Both the position numbers and the translations under genes were made by a program. The notes under the pieces were generated by a model that was not told the DNA's origin, searched no databases, and was given only the letters and a program-made list of their open reading frames with translations. Positions 53,071-62,997 of a DNA stretch of 64,000 nucleotides are shown here, one piece after another. Each line of letters begins with the position of its first letter. Position 1 is the first letter of the stretch. Origin of the DNA: Castellaniella ginsengisoli (GTDB taxonomy: Bacteria; Pseudomonadota; Gammaproteobacteria; Burkholderiales; Burkholderiaceae_B); the NCBI RefSeq assembly GCF_039523235.1, contig NZ_BAAAEX010000001.1. The stretch is one strand, 5' to 3'.

Positions 53071-54147
53071 ATGTCAGAAATTGCGTTCCTTCTATTCTGT
53101 GGAAGAAAGTTTGGCGGTATGGAGCGTCGCTATGCAAGGCTTGCTGGATCTCTTCATGATCAAGGTGTGGAAGTGACTGTGATCTGCACGCATGATGCAT
53201 TGCTTGGTATGCGCGATCTAAATATCATTTTTCCACAATCATCCTTTAGATTGATTGATTTTGGATGGAGATCTATTCCCGTCTTCTTTCGTAAAATAAA
53301 TAGAGCGTTGGGAATTATAAGAGCGCTGTATTTAATTAGATCTGCTCAATACAAACATGTGCATATCATCGCTAATCCTGGATTCCTTGTGTATCTATAT
53401 GCGGCTCTGAGCCGCTTTTTGCCACTGTTCTCATTTTCTGTTGTTGACTCTAGGTTGGGGTTTAATGCAGGTTGGGTGCGGCGTGCTGTTAAAGCGACAT
53501 ATTCTGTAGACTGTCTGTCTGATTCTATAGGGAAGAATATACGTTGCGCATGTGAAAATGAAACAGACAGGAGAAAAGTCCATGTTTCCCCGTGCAGTTT
53601 CACTGATTTTTCTGAGGTTAAGTTGCGGGATATTAGGGATATCGATGTCGTGATGATGGCTCGTTTTTCTCCGGAAAAAGGCTATGGCCTTTTTTTGAAG
53701 GCTGCCCCCAATCTTCCAGAAGGGTTGGAGATACATTTGTGTGGCTTTGGTTCTAATCCGCCCATTACAGAGCGCGCCAAGGTGTATGAGTGCCAGGATC
53801 CTTTTGATGTCTTGGCGCGATCCAAGATCTTTTTATCGTTGCAGGATAAGGAGAACTACCCATCTCAAGCACTATTGGAAGCCATGGCATCTGGATGTGC
53901 TGTGATTGCAACTGATGTCGGGGAAACGAGACGCCTGCTTGATGAGTCTTGCGCGATACTAATAAAACCGGATGCGAGTGCTTTGGCGTCGTCGATTAAG
54001 TACCTGCTTGAAAACCCAGCGGAGTGTCGCCGGCTCGGTTCGGAAGCGAGAGCTCGTGTGCTGAGGGATCATACACTAGATCGGTTTTCCGAATACTTCA
54101 AGAGAGAGATCATGCATGACAGTGCGTGCGCGTTGGCAGATGTATGA
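53071..54147 (+). CDS. GT4-family glycosyltransferase
   Basis: A 358-residue retaining GT-B glycosyltransferase: KFGGMERRYARLAGSL at the N-terminus, VMMARFSPEKGYG in the linker and ENYPSQALLEAMASGCAVIATDVGET (read in parts), which contains the E-x7-E donor site. The donor sugar is unknown. AT-rich like the upstream cassette. Confidence 0.85.
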   Translation: MSEIAFLLFCGRKFGGMERRYARLAGSLHDQGVEVTVICTHDALLGMRDLNIIFPQSSFRLIDFGWRSIPVFFRKINRALGIIRALYLIRSAQYKHVHIIANPGFLVYLYAALSRFLPLFSFSVVDSRLGFNAGWVRRAVKATYSVDCLSDSIGKNIRCACENETDRRKVHVSPCSFTDFSEVKLRDIRDIDVVMMARFSPEKGYGLFLKAAPNLPEGLEIHLCGFGSNPPITERAKVYECQDPFDVLARSKIFLSLQDKENYPSQALLEAMASGCAVIATDVGETRRLLDESCAILIKPDASALASSIKYLLENPAECRRLGSEARARVLRDHTLDRFSEYFKREIMHDSACALADV

Positions 54148-54166
54148 TATTTGGAGAACATTCTAA

Positions 54167-56047
54167 ATGTGCGGGTTTGCTGGATTTTTTAGATCCGCCC
54201 GATTCGCCGCGGATGACTCAACCGCAATCTTGCGTAAACAGAGCTTGGCTATAAAACATCGTGGCCCTGATAGCGATGGAGTTTGGTGCGATGATGTGAC
54301 AGGTTTCGGAGTGGCACATAGACGTCTCTCTATCTCAGATCTTTCTCTTGCTGGCCATCAACCTATGGTGTCGCAGTGTGGCCGGTACATCTTGGCATTC
54401 AATGGCGAAATCTATAACCATGGGGAGTTGCGAAATCGCTTAGAGCAAGAAGGGCAGGGCAATACTTGGCGGGGCCATTCCGATACCGAGGCGTTGCTGA
54501 CTTGTCTTGCCCGATGGGGCCTTGATCGGACTTTGCAGGCGTGTGTCGGCATGTTCGCTTTTGCCTTATGGGATCGGCAGGACCGCACCTTGACTCTGGC
54601 CAGGGACCGCATGGGGGAGAAGCCGCTGTACTGGGGATGGCAAGGGCAAACCTTATTGTTTGGTTCCGAGCTGAAGGCATTGCGTGTTCATCCTGATTTT
54701 CAAGGGATGATTGACCGTGAAGCGCTGACGCTGCTGTTGCGATACAACTACATCCCCGCTCCGTATAGTATCTATCGCGGTATCCGAAAACTGCCGGCAG
54801 GACATTATGTCGTCATTGCCGCAGGGGATCGGGATGCCATGCCCAGGCCATTCTGGGATTACCGCAATGTCGTGCGGGCTGGATTGGAAACCCCGTTCAC
54901 TGGAACCGATGGGCAGGCCATAGATGAGCTGGAGGCGCGGTTGATGACGAGCATCCAGGGGCAGCGAGTGGCGGATGTCCCCCTTGGGGCATTCCTGAGT
55001 GGCGGGATCGACAGCAGCCTGGTTGTGGCGCTGATGCAGCGGCAGGCCTCGCAACGGGTGAACACTTATGCAATCGGGTTTCAGGACAAGGCGTTCGACG
55101 AAGCGGTGCATGCACGCGCCGTAGCGGATCACCTGGACACGGATCATGCGGAACTATATGTCACGGAGCAGGACGCTCTGGCGATCGTTCCGGAGTTGCC
55201 TCGCATTTACTGCGAGCCTTTTGCGGACAGTTCTCAGATCCCCACTTTCCTCGTCAGCCGGATGGCGCGCCAACGTGTAACGGTGGCGCTCAGTGGGGAT
55301 GGTGGCGATGAGTTGTTCGGGGGGTATACGCCGTATCAGTTCATGCCCAGGCTCTGGGGCTGGCTTCGGATGGTTCCTGCGCCATTGCGCCAGGGCGTTG
55401 CGGCCCTGCTGGCGCCGTTACCGGTTCCTCAGCGAATCGAAAAGCTATTGGCAATCCTGGGTGCTGCCAGTCGGGAAGATTTATATTTTCGCGTGCGCAG
55501 CCATTGGATGAATACGGAGTCAGTGGTTCTGGGTGCGAACGAACCGGATTCCTTGCTGCGCAATCCTGGTGAGTGGCGGTTTGTGGAATCGTTCGAGGCC
55601 TGGATGATGTCTCTGGATGTCTGCGGCTACATGCCCGATGACATCCTGGTGAAGGTTGACCGTGCAGCGATGGCCAATAGCTTGGAAACACGGGTGCCGT
55701 TGCTGGATCATCGTGTGGTTGAGTTCGCCGCACGCTTGCCGCTTTCGATGAAAATCCGGGGCGGCCAAGGCAAATGGGTGTTGCGGCAATTGCTATATCG
55801 CTATGTGCCGCAATCTCTGGTGGATCGTCCAAAGGCCGGTTTCGCGGTGCCGTTGGGTAGTTGGTTGCGAGGCCCGTTGCGTGAGTGGGCGGAAGATCTG
55901 CTGCAAGAATCCAGGTTGTTGCAAGAAGGCTATTTCAATACGAAAAGAGTCCGGGAAACATGGCGGGAACACCTCAGCGGACGGGCGGATCGATCGAGTA
56001 AGCTGTGGAGCATTTTGATGTTTCAGGCGTGGCTGGCGGACCAATGA
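54167..56047 (+). CDS. asnB: asparagine synthase-like amidotransferase (AsnB/WbpS), copy 1
   Basis: A 626-residue class II glutamine amidotransferase. Cys2 (MCGFAGFF) is the glutaminase nucleophile, RGPDSDG and FNGEIYNH line the site, and the synthetase domain has SGGIDSSLVVAL (near residue 280) and SGDGGDELFGGY. Homologues inside O-antigen loci (such as WbpS) are linked to amidation of uronic acids; here the ManNAc3NAcA carboxyl is a plausible target, though asparagine synthesis cannot be excluded. The first 200 bases are AT-richer than the rest, placing the cassette border inside or just before this gene. Confidence 0.88.
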   Translation: MCGFAGFFRSARFAADDSTAILRKQSLAIKHRGPDSDGVWCDDVTGFGVAHRRLSISDLSLAGHQPMVSQCGRYILAFNGEIYNHGELRNRLEQEGQGNTWRGHSDTEALLTCLARWGLDRTLQACVGMFAFALWDRQDRTLTLARDRMGEKPLYWGWQGQTLLFGSELKALRVHPDFQGMIDREALTLLLRYNYIPAPYSIYRGIRKLPAGHYVVIAAGDRDAMPRPFWDYRNVVRAGLETPFTGTDGQAIDELEARLMTSIQGQRVADVPLGAFLSGGIDSSLVVALMQRQASQRVNTYAIGFQDKAFDEAVHARAVADHLDTDHAELYVTEQDALAIVPELPRIYCEPFADSSQIPTFLVSRMARQRVTVALSGDGGDELFGGYTPYQFMPRLWGWLRMVPAPLRQGVAALLAPLPVPQRIEKLLAILGAASREDLYFRVRSHWMNTESVVLGANEPDSLLRNPGEWRFVESFEAWMMSLDVCGYMPDDILVKVDRAAMANSLETRVPLLDHRVVEFAARLPLSMKIRGGQGKWVLRQLLYRYVPQSLVDRPKAGFAVPLGSWLRGPLREWAEDLLQESRLLQEGYFNTKRVRETWREHLSGRADRSSKLWSILMFQAWLADQ

Positions 56048-56101
56048 CGGTTGCCGTACGGATCGTGTAGATCTGTGGCGTAATTAAAACTCAAGAGCAA
56101 G

Positions 56102-57979
56102 ATGTCTACTGTATTGAAATACCGTCCAGAAATTGATGGTCTGCGCGCGATTGCGGTCTTGTCCGTGATTCTGTTTCATGCTGGCGTGCCGGGGCTTTCC
56201 GGTGGATTTGTCGGGGTTGATGTTTTTTTTGTGATCAGCGGTTATCTGATCACGGGGATCCTGCTCAGGGAACTGAGCGCAGGCACGTTTTCCCTCGTGA
56301 CCTTCTACGAGCGGCGCGCACGGCGGATTTTGCCTGCTTTGTTCTTGGTCTTGCTGGTGTGCATCCCCTTTGGCTGGTTCTTGATGGATCCCTACGCATT
56401 CTGGCGGCTAGGCCAGGGGCTGATTGCGGTGACGATCTTTGTTTCCAACATCTTGTTCTGGCGCACGACGGATTACTTCGCTGCGACGGCGGGCAATCCT
56501 CTGCTCCATACCTGGAGTTTGGGTGTAGAGGAGCAGTTCTACATTTTTTTTCCATTATTCCTCTGGCTTGTTTGGCGTCATGCGCGGGCCTGGCTGTGGC
56601 TGTCGATTCTTTTGGTGGCTGCGGCTTCCCTGGCGATCAGTCAGTGGGGTGTGCAGACAGGGCGCCTGGTGGCCGCTTTTTATCTGATTCCCTCGCGGGC
56701 TTTTGAACTGTTGCTGGGAGCTTTGGTCGCTTTGGCGGCATTCCGGGGACGAATCCCGAATCTGGGGGCGCAGCTTGCCGAATCGCTGGCCTGGGTGGGG
56801 CTGGGGGCTGTCGTGTGGGCCGTGACGATGTTCAGCGGGGGAACACCCTTTCCGGGTTGGCGTGCATTGGTTCCATCACTGGGAACGGCCTTGATTCTGG
56901 CGTTTGTGCAGGCGGATGGCTTGCTGGGACGCGTGCTGTCGTGGCGAGTGATGGTGGGGCTTGGGCTGATCTCCTACAGTGCCTACTTGTGGCATCAGCC
57001 GGTCTTTGCTTTTGTACATATTGCAGGCTGGAGTCCAGGTTTGGGGGTGAGTCTGGGTCTGGTTGCCGTCAGCCTGCTTCTGGCCTGGATAAGCTGGCGC
57101 TACGTAGAGCATCCTTTTCGTGATCGGGCGTGGATATCGCGTAGGGCGGTCTTCTGGTGGGCAGGGGTTCTGTCTGCCGGCATGCTGGGCTTTGGTGCTT
57201 GGTTGGTTGCGACACAAGGGGTTTCCAGCCGGTATACCGCCGAAGAACTGGCATGGTGGCGCTATGCCGATATTGGCCTGCAGTCAGGCTATGTCGTCAG
57301 GCGGTTTGATGCTCATGCGGGCGTCTTTGCGCCCGGGGCTGAGCGGAAAATTTTGATTCTAGGAGACAGCCACGCCCAGGATTTTGTCAATATGGTGTAC
57401 GAGGCGGGCGTCTGGCAAGATGCGCAGATACGGACAATCTATATCCCCACCATTTGCCAGATGTCCTATGTCGAGGAGGACGTCAGCAAGAATATTGCTC
57501 CCATCAATAGACCGGCCTGTGCTAGAAATCCGACCATCCGGTCATCAATGCCGCAAATCAGAGAAGCGGATATTGTCGTGATGGTGTCGAGTTGGCAATC
57601 TTGGTCTGCTGAGTTGATGCCGAAAACAATTTCCAACATGAATTTACGCTCGGACCAGCATCTGTTTGTAGTGGGTCCGAAGAGCTTCGGTGAGGTGGAT
57701 ATTCATCGGCTTCTGGCATTGGGTAAAGATAGTCGTGCCGCATTGCGTAATAAGATAAGCTCCGAGGTGTTTCGGGCTAATGCCATTTTGAAACGTGGTT
57801 TGCCAGGCGAGGTCTTCGTTGACCAGGTTGAAATTATATGTGGTCCGGATGGGCTCTGCCCACAGGTAACGGGACATGACGGGTTGATTTCTTATGATGG
57901 TGGGCATTTGACCCAGGAGGGTGCCGAATATATTGGGAAGCGGATTTTTGCAGAGTCTGGTTTGCGGTTGGCACGATGA
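56102..57979 (+). CDS. OafA-type acyltransferase fused to SGNH domain, copy 2
   Basis: A 625-residue acyltransferase 3 protein: RPEIDGLRAIAVLSVILFHAG, GGFVGVDVFFVISGYLITG, FYERRARRILPALF, TWSLGVEEQFYIFFPL, about ten membrane segments and a C-terminal SGNH domain (ILGDSHAQDF near residue 420, DGGHLTQEGAEYIG near the end). It is a closer match to the classical OafA group than the copy at 32833, so the two probably acylate different positions. Confidence 0.92.
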   Translation: MSTVLKYRPEIDGLRAIAVLSVILFHAGVPGLSGGFVGVDVFFVISGYLITGILLRELSAGTFSLVTFYERRARRILPALFLVLLVCIPFGWFLMDPYAFWRLGQGLIAVTIFVSNILFWRTTDYFAATAGNPLLHTWSLGVEEQFYIFFPLFLWLVWRHARAWLWLSILLVAAASLAISQWGVQTGRLVAAFYLIPSRAFELLLGALVALAAFRGRIPNLGAQLAESLAWVGLGAVVWAVTMFSGGTPFPGWRALVPSLGTALILAFVQADGLLGRVLSWRVMVGLGLISYSAYLWHQPVFAFVHIAGWSPGLGVSLGLVAVSLLLAWISWRYVEHPFRDRAWISRRAVFWWAGVLSAGMLGFGAWLVATQGVSSRYTAEELAWWRYADIGLQSGYVVRRFDAHAGVFAPGAERKILILGDSHAQDFVNMVYEAGVWQDAQIRTIYIPTICQMSYVEEDVSKNIAPINRPACARNPTIRSSMPQIREADIVVMVSSWQSWSAELMPKTISNMNLRSDQHLFVVGPKSFGEVDIHRLLALGKDSRAALRNKISSEVFRANAILKRGLPGEVFVDQVEIICGPDGLCPQVTGHDGLISYDGGHLTQEGAEYIGKRIFAESGLRLAR

Positions 57980-59130
57980 TCAGACAGAAAGCAAAGTCCG
58001 TATTATTTGTCACCACGACCCTGGGAACAGGGGGGGCGGAACAGATGCTGCTCAAGATCCTGCAGCGGTTGGATCGGGATCAGTTCGACCCTGTGGTGGT
58101 TTCCCTGCTTGATGAGGGTACTGTAGGCAAGAAGATTAAAGCACTTGGGATTCCGGTGATCTGCTTGCGAATGGACCGTCTGGTGCATATCTTGGCGGCG
58201 CCCTTTGTGTTGGGCCGCTTGATTCGACAGCATCGTTTTGATCTTATCCAGGGGTGGATGTATCACGGTAATCTGCTGGCGTGGCTGGGGCGTTTCCTTG
58301 CAAATAGTCATGCACCCCTGAGCTTCGGTGTTCGACAAAGCTTTTATGGACTGTCCCGTGAGCGATTCAATACGCGGTGGGTCATCCGCGCGAATGCTTG
58401 GCTGTCGGAACGGGTGCAGGGCTGTGTATTTAACAGTTTTTTCAGCCTTGAGACACATCGGAATTTTGGTTTTGGTGGAAGCGGCATGCGGGTGATCCCC
58501 AATGGTTTCGATGTTGAAACTTTTGCCCCATGTCCTGAAAAAGGCGTTGCTGTGCGTTCCGCTCTGCAGATAGCGGATGAGCTGGTCGTCGGAATGGTGG
58601 CGCGATTCCATCCTGTTAAAGGGCATCATGATTTTTTGCGGGCTGCGAAAGTTGTACACCAGCACCGTCCGGATGTTAAATTTTTGCTCGCTGGCACTGG
58701 CATGACAGAGAAAAGTCCGCAATTGATGGCGTGGATCGATGAATTGGGGATTGCCAAAGCTGTACTGTTGTTGGGAGAAAGATCCGATATATCAGATCTG
58801 AATAATGCTTTTGATATCGCCTGCCTGGCATCAAAAGCGGAGGCCTTTCCAAACGCGATAGGCGAATCGATGGCATGTGGAGTTCCTTGTGTGGTGACTG
58901 ATGTCGGGGATTGCGCTGACATCGTTGGGCCGACAGGACGGGTTGTTCGTGCAGGAGAGCCGGAATTATTGGCGAGGGCAATACTTGAGTTGCTGGAAAT
59001 GGCGCCGGAAGACCGCCAATCTTTGGGACGCGCTGCGCGGCAGCGGGTCATGGAGCGATTCGATATGGATCGTGTTGCGCAGCATTATGGAGAATGCTTC
59101 CACGCGCTTGCTTCAAAAGCAAAGGCATGA
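57976..59130 (+). CDS. GT4-family glycosyltransferase
   Basis: A 384-residue retaining GT-B enzyme: TTTLGTGGAEQMLLKIL at the N-terminus, GMVARFHPVKGHHDFL and ASKAEAFPNAIGESMACGVP with the E-x7-E pair. The start overlaps the acyltransferase stop by 4 bases and the stop overlaps the Wzy-GT fusion start by 4. Donor and acceptor are unknown. Confidence 0.92.
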   Translation: MIRQKAKSVLFVTTTLGTGGAEQMLLKILQRLDRDQFDPVVVSLLDEGTVGKKIKALGIPVICLRMDRLVHILAAPFVLGRLIRQHRFDLIQGWMYHGNLLAWLGRFLANSHAPLSFGVRQSFYGLSRERFNTRWVIRANAWLSERVQGCVFNSFFSLETHRNFGFGGSGMRVIPNGFDVETFAPCPEKGVAVRSALQIADELVVGMVARFHPVKGHHDFLRAAKVVHQHRPDVKFLLAGTGMTEKSPQLMAWIDELGIAKAVLLLGERSDISDLNNAFDIACLASKAEAFPNAIGESMACGVPCVVTDVGDCADIVGPTGRVVRAGEPELLARAILELLEMAPEDRQSLGRAARQRVMERFDMDRVAQHYGECFHALASKAKA

Positions 59131-61685
59131 TGAAAAAAGAGGCTAAGACGATGAGTTGTATGCAAGCGAGTGAGTGCGAGGCATCCACGGCGCGACATCT
59201 GAAAATGTCGTCCTTGATTGATTCATTCTCTGGTGTTGCGTTGGCGCTCATCCTGCAGACTGGCTGGCGGTTGCCTGTGGGTATAGGAGTGGGCGAAATG
59301 ATCCTGTCGATCACCATGTTGATGGGCTTTGTTGTGACAGCATTGACCTGGAAATCCAGAGAGGGGTTCGCGTTTCATGGTGTACGGCATTGGGGGCCGC
59401 TACTGATTGCTGGGTATCTGTTTGTTGTGCTTTTACCGCAAACCTGGCATTTCTCATCGATTAATCTGATAGGGAGTTCGATGAGGGATTGGGTGGCCTA
59501 TGCGTTCAGTTTGATGTTCTTGTGCAGCATCGCTTTCCGCCCGACGCATTATCGTCGCATGGCGGTTTCTCTGATTGCCGGTTTGTTGTTTATTTGGATT
59601 CTGGTTCTGGTATTTGGATCTTCGGGCGAGGTGTGGTATTTGGCGGCACGTTTCAGGGGAGGGGCGCTCAATCCTAATCAAGTGGCCTTGTACGTGCTTT
59701 GCAGCTTGCTTTTGCTGTTGGTTTATATGCGACATGTCCCGTTGATTTTCTCGGCGCTGCTGGGACTGGCTGTCTTTGGGTATCTGGCGCAATCGAATGC
59801 GGCCAAGGTTTCAATGGCTGTTTTTGTATTGGCGGGCTGTTTTGCTATTTTTATTCCCTATTTGAAATTTAGGACGCGCCTGTTGTGGTTTTTGCTGGCC
59901 ATGGGATTGGTTTGGCTGTTTTTTGGGCATGAGCTTATCAGCAATATAGAGGCGCGGTGGGCTGCGGTCGATTATGGAGATGCCCGGCGGTTGCTTTTTT
60001 TTCATGGAATCGATGCTTGGCTTTCTTCGATGCCGAGTTTTCTATTCGGATTTGGGGCTGGTAGCTATTCAGGCATGGGTGCTCCATTTCAAGGCTCGGA
60101 AGTGCACAATACGGTGATCGATGCGCTGACAATTGGTGGATTTCCGATGTTGTTTGCGGTCTATCTGTTTCCAGTGTGCGCATGGTTCCTTGCCTACCGG
60201 CAGGGGCGCATCTTGATTTTCAGCGCGCTGTCGGCGGTTATTGTCTTTTCTTTCTTTCATCACGTGGCTCGTCAACCTATTTATTGGCTGGCGGGGTATG
60301 GTGTATTGGCGTACCTGGTTGAGGCTGGGCGCTTGGCAAAACCGAAGCACGCCGGGGTTTATCGAGAGCAAGATGGATCCAGACTGAAGGTGCTGTTTAT
60401 CAGCTATTTCTTCCCACCTTACAATGCGATCGGAGCAGTACGCACTGGCAAGATGGTGCGGCGATTGCTGGATGCCGGGCATGATGTGCGGGTGATCTCC
60501 GCAGGTCGCCAGGGTCTTCCGCAGACTTTGAGCATGAAAATGCCGGCGGGGATCGTGAACTACACCGACTGGATCGATGTGAATATGTTTATTGCTCGTG
60601 CGTTGGGCAAAGGCACGATAGCCAAGGCTAAGTCTACTGCCACAATGCCGAACCTCCAGACGGACTGGTTTTCTCGGCTAGTCGGTGCGGCGGGGCGCTT
60701 TTATGTGTCCTGGATGTATGTGCCAGATCGGTATATCGGTTGGTTTTTCTTTGCGCGCAAGGCCTGTCAACAGACAATCGACGAAGGATGGCGGCCCGAC
60801 ATCATTTACGCATCCGCGACACCTTATACGGCCTTGATGGTGGCCTCCAGTATTGGGCGGAGGTATCGCATTCCATGGGTGGGCGAACTGCGGGATCTGT
60901 GGACGGACAATCCGTATGCGCACCACCGGGCCATATCCAAATGGCTGGAACGCCGAACCTTGCGGACGGCTGCCGCATTGGTGACGGTTTCAGAGCCGCT
61001 GGCCAAGGTCCTAGCGGACAAGTATCCAAGCCCTTGCCACGTGATCATGAACGGGTTTGATGCGGAGGATTTCTCCGGAGGGGCCGGGCCTCAGGCGGAT
61101 AGGTCGGGAACAGAGAATCGACGTCTGAAGATCGTGTACACGGGGCAGCTCTACGCGGGGCGTCGCGATCCGACGAAGCTGTTTCAGGCCTTGTCGATGG
61201 ATCGTTCCCTGATGTCGCAGGTGGATGTGTGGTTTTATGGCCCCAATCTGGCGTGGGTGGCGGATCTGGCGGTGGAATATGGCGTACAAGACGCCGTTTG
61301 TGTGCATGAGCCGATCACTCGTGAGGAGGCCATCAGAGAGCAGCAACAGGCGGATGTGCTGTTGCTGCTGACCTGGGACGATCCTCGGGAAAGAGGGGTT
61401 CTGACAGGAAAGCTGTTTGAGTACATTGGTGCGGGCAGGCCGATCCTAGTTTTGGGCCATGTTGGGGGCGATGCGGCTGCCTTGGTGCGCCGGGAGGGCT
61501 TTGGGATGGCTTCCAGTGATCCCGCGGAAATTCTTGGGTTTTTGTCCGATTTGTTGTCGAACCCCGCGGCAGGTGTGCGCTATGATCGCGCGTTCCGTGA
61601 TCGGGCCGGGGCGTATGAGCGTGGGCAGCAGGTGGAGAGACTCGTGAGCGTATTTCGTGCGGTTCGAGTCTCGGAGGATGCGTAA
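59127..61685 (+). CDS. Wzy-like polymerase fused to a GT4 glycosyltransferase
   Basis: An 852-residue protein of two parts. Residues about 20-420 are a polytopic membrane region with Wzy/WaaL-family marks: MRDWVAYAFSLMFL, GGALNPNQVALYVL, FGFGAGSYSGMGAPFQGSE followed by VHNTVIDALTIGGF. Residues about 430-845 are a soluble GT-B enzyme: NAIGAVRTGKMVRRLLDAGH, ELRDLWTDNPY, IVYTGQLYAGRRDPTKLFQ and RGVLTGKLFEYIGAGRPILV. The frame is continuous through the joint and both halves look intact. I do not know a described precedent for this pairing. Start at 59127 is set by the 4-base overlap with the previous gene. Confidence 0.85.
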   Translation: MMKKEAKTMSCMQASECEASTARHLKMSSLIDSFSGVALALILQTGWRLPVGIGVGEMILSITMLMGFVVTALTWKSREGFAFHGVRHWGPLLIAGYLFVVLLPQTWHFSSINLIGSSMRDWVAYAFSLMFLCSIAFRPTHYRRMAVSLIAGLLFIWILVLVFGSSGEVWYLAARFRGGALNPNQVALYVLCSLLLLLVYMRHVPLIFSALLGLAVFGYLAQSNAAKVSMAVFVLAGCFAIFIPYLKFRTRLLWFLLAMGLVWLFFGHELISNIEARWAAVDYGDARRLLFFHGIDAWLSSMPSFLFGFGAGSYSGMGAPFQGSEVHNTVIDALTIGGFPMLFAVYLFPVCAWFLAYRQGRILIFSALSAVIVFSFFHHVARQPIYWLAGYGVLAYLVEAGRLAKPKHAGVYREQDGSRLKVLFISYFFPPYNAIGAVRTGKMVRRLLDAGHDVRVISAGRQGLPQTLSMKMPAGIVNYTDWIDVNMFIARALGKGTIAKAKSTATMPNLQTDWFSRLVGAAGRFYVSWMYVPDRYIGWFFFARKACQQTIDEGWRPDIIYASATPYTALMVASSIGRRYRIPWVGELRDLWTDNPYAHHRAISKWLERRTLRTAAALVTVSEPLAKVLADKYPSPCHVIMNGFDAEDFSGGAGPQADRSGTENRRLKIVYTGQLYAGRRDPTKLFQALSMDRSLMSQVDVWFYGPNLAWVADLAVEYGVQDAVCVHEPITREEAIREQQQADVLLLLTWDDPRERGVLTGKLFEYIGAGRPILVLGHVGGDAAALVRREGFGMASSDPAEILGFLSDLLSNPAAGVRYDRAFRDRAGAYERGQQVERLVSVFRAVRVSEDA

Positions 61686-61695
61686 AGGTAGATAG

Positions 61696-62997
61696 ATGAA
61701 GATGGTTACACGAGCCCTGCTCGCAGCAGGGCTGATCACGGCAACAATGACCAGGCTGCGTCCTTTCGAGACTCCCTTTGGTGTGGGCGAGGTGTTGCTG
61801 TTGCTGTTCATTCTGGTTGTGTTGCCGGGATGGTTGCAGGGGGCTTTGCGGCATCGTCTGGCTGCGAAGCCGTGGCAGCACGTATCTTTGGTAGGGTGCT
61901 ATGCCGCTTTGTTTCTCGTGTTGATGGTGGGATGTTGGCAGGGGAATCAGTCGGGCTTGAATCCCTATGCAGGGTCGGTTCGTGACATGCTGGCCTATGC
62001 GTTCTGTTTTCTGGTGTCCGCCGGAATCGTTGTGAATAGTGATGGGCCGGGTGATGTGGCGAGAACTTTGCGCGATCTGACGTGGGTGGGTCTTTCTGTT
62101 TCAGCCATCATTTGGATTTGGGCGATAGCGTTTGGAGCATTGGGTGAGTTCAATCTTTGGTATGGCGGATATGGTGTCAGATTCACCGGCCTCGCCATCA
62201 ATCCGAATCAGAATGCTTTGCTGCTGGTGAGCCTTCCGTTTCTGTTGTTTTTTCTGTTACGCACCTCAGCGGCAGGCCTTTGGGAACGGCGATTCGGAAT
62301 AGCTGTCGGGGCTGTTGGACTGGCTGCGGGTTGGAGTACGGGAAGCGCGGCCTTGCGATTCATCTGGATTGCCCTGATTCCCATGATGATTATGGCGGGA
62401 ATGTTCTTTCATTCGGAATTACAGCGTGCGCGGCGTGATTATGCGCTGACGGTCGGTTTGGGTGCCATGCTGATATTCCTGTCGTCTGAATCGATGGTGT
62501 CCAGAGTGCATTATTTGTTTGATGACGTACTTCCAGGCACAGGGACGATGAATGCGGAGCAGATGATGCTGACTGGCGGAGCAGGATGGACGGATCGGCT
62601 GACTCTTTGGGAGAACGCTTGGGTGGTCCTTCAGGGTTCACCTGTTTTTGGGTATGGGCCAGGTGCTCTTTCCGGGATGAGCGGGCCGTTCGGAGGGTCC
62701 GAAGCGCACAATAGCCTGCTGGATTGGATGATGGCGACCGGCTTTCTGGGCGGCGTGGTGTTGACGGCGCTGGTGTCGGTCGTGCTCTGGCGAAGCGCTC
62801 GCCAGGGGAATATCGAATTGTTCTTTGCGTTGTTGGCGCTTTGGGCATTCAGTATGGCCCATCATGTTCTCAGGCATCCCTGGATGTGGGCGATGTTGAC
62901 GCTTTTGGCTGTGCATGCCGGCGGCGTGTACAGCAGGAAGTCGCGTGCAGGAAGTACCCGGAATGACGCAAAGGCGGACGGGACATGTGCGGGATAA
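61696..62997 (+). CDS. Wzy/WaaL-like membrane protein, stand-alone
   Basis: A 433-residue polytopic protein that resembles the membrane half of the preceding fusion: VRDMLAYAFCFLVSAG, LAINPNQNALLLVSLPFL, FGYGPGALSGMSGPFGGSE and AHNSLLDWMMATGFLGG are in the same order and spacing. One of the two is expected to polymerise the repeat unit. It begins 10 bases after the fusion and overlaps the next asnB-like gene by 13 bases. Confidence 0.85.
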   Translation: MKMVTRALLAAGLITATMTRLRPFETPFGVGEVLLLLFILVVLPGWLQGALRHRLAAKPWQHVSLVGCYAALFLVLMVGCWQGNQSGLNPYAGSVRDMLAYAFCFLVSAGIVVNSDGPGDVARTLRDLTWVGLSVSAIIWIWAIAFGALGEFNLWYGGYGVRFTGLAINPNQNALLLVSLPFLLFFLLRTSAAGLWERRFGIAVGAVGLAAGWSTGSAALRFIWIALIPMMIMAGMFFHSELQRARRDYALTVGLGAMLIFLSSESMVSRVHYLFDDVLPGTGTMNAEQMMLTGGAGWTDRLTLWENAWVVLQGSPVFGYGPGALSGMSGPFGGSEAHNSLLDWMMATGFLGGVVLTALVSVVLWRSARQGNIELFFALLALWAFSMAHHVLRHPWMWAMLTLLAVHAGGVYSRKSRAGSTRNDAKADGTCAG

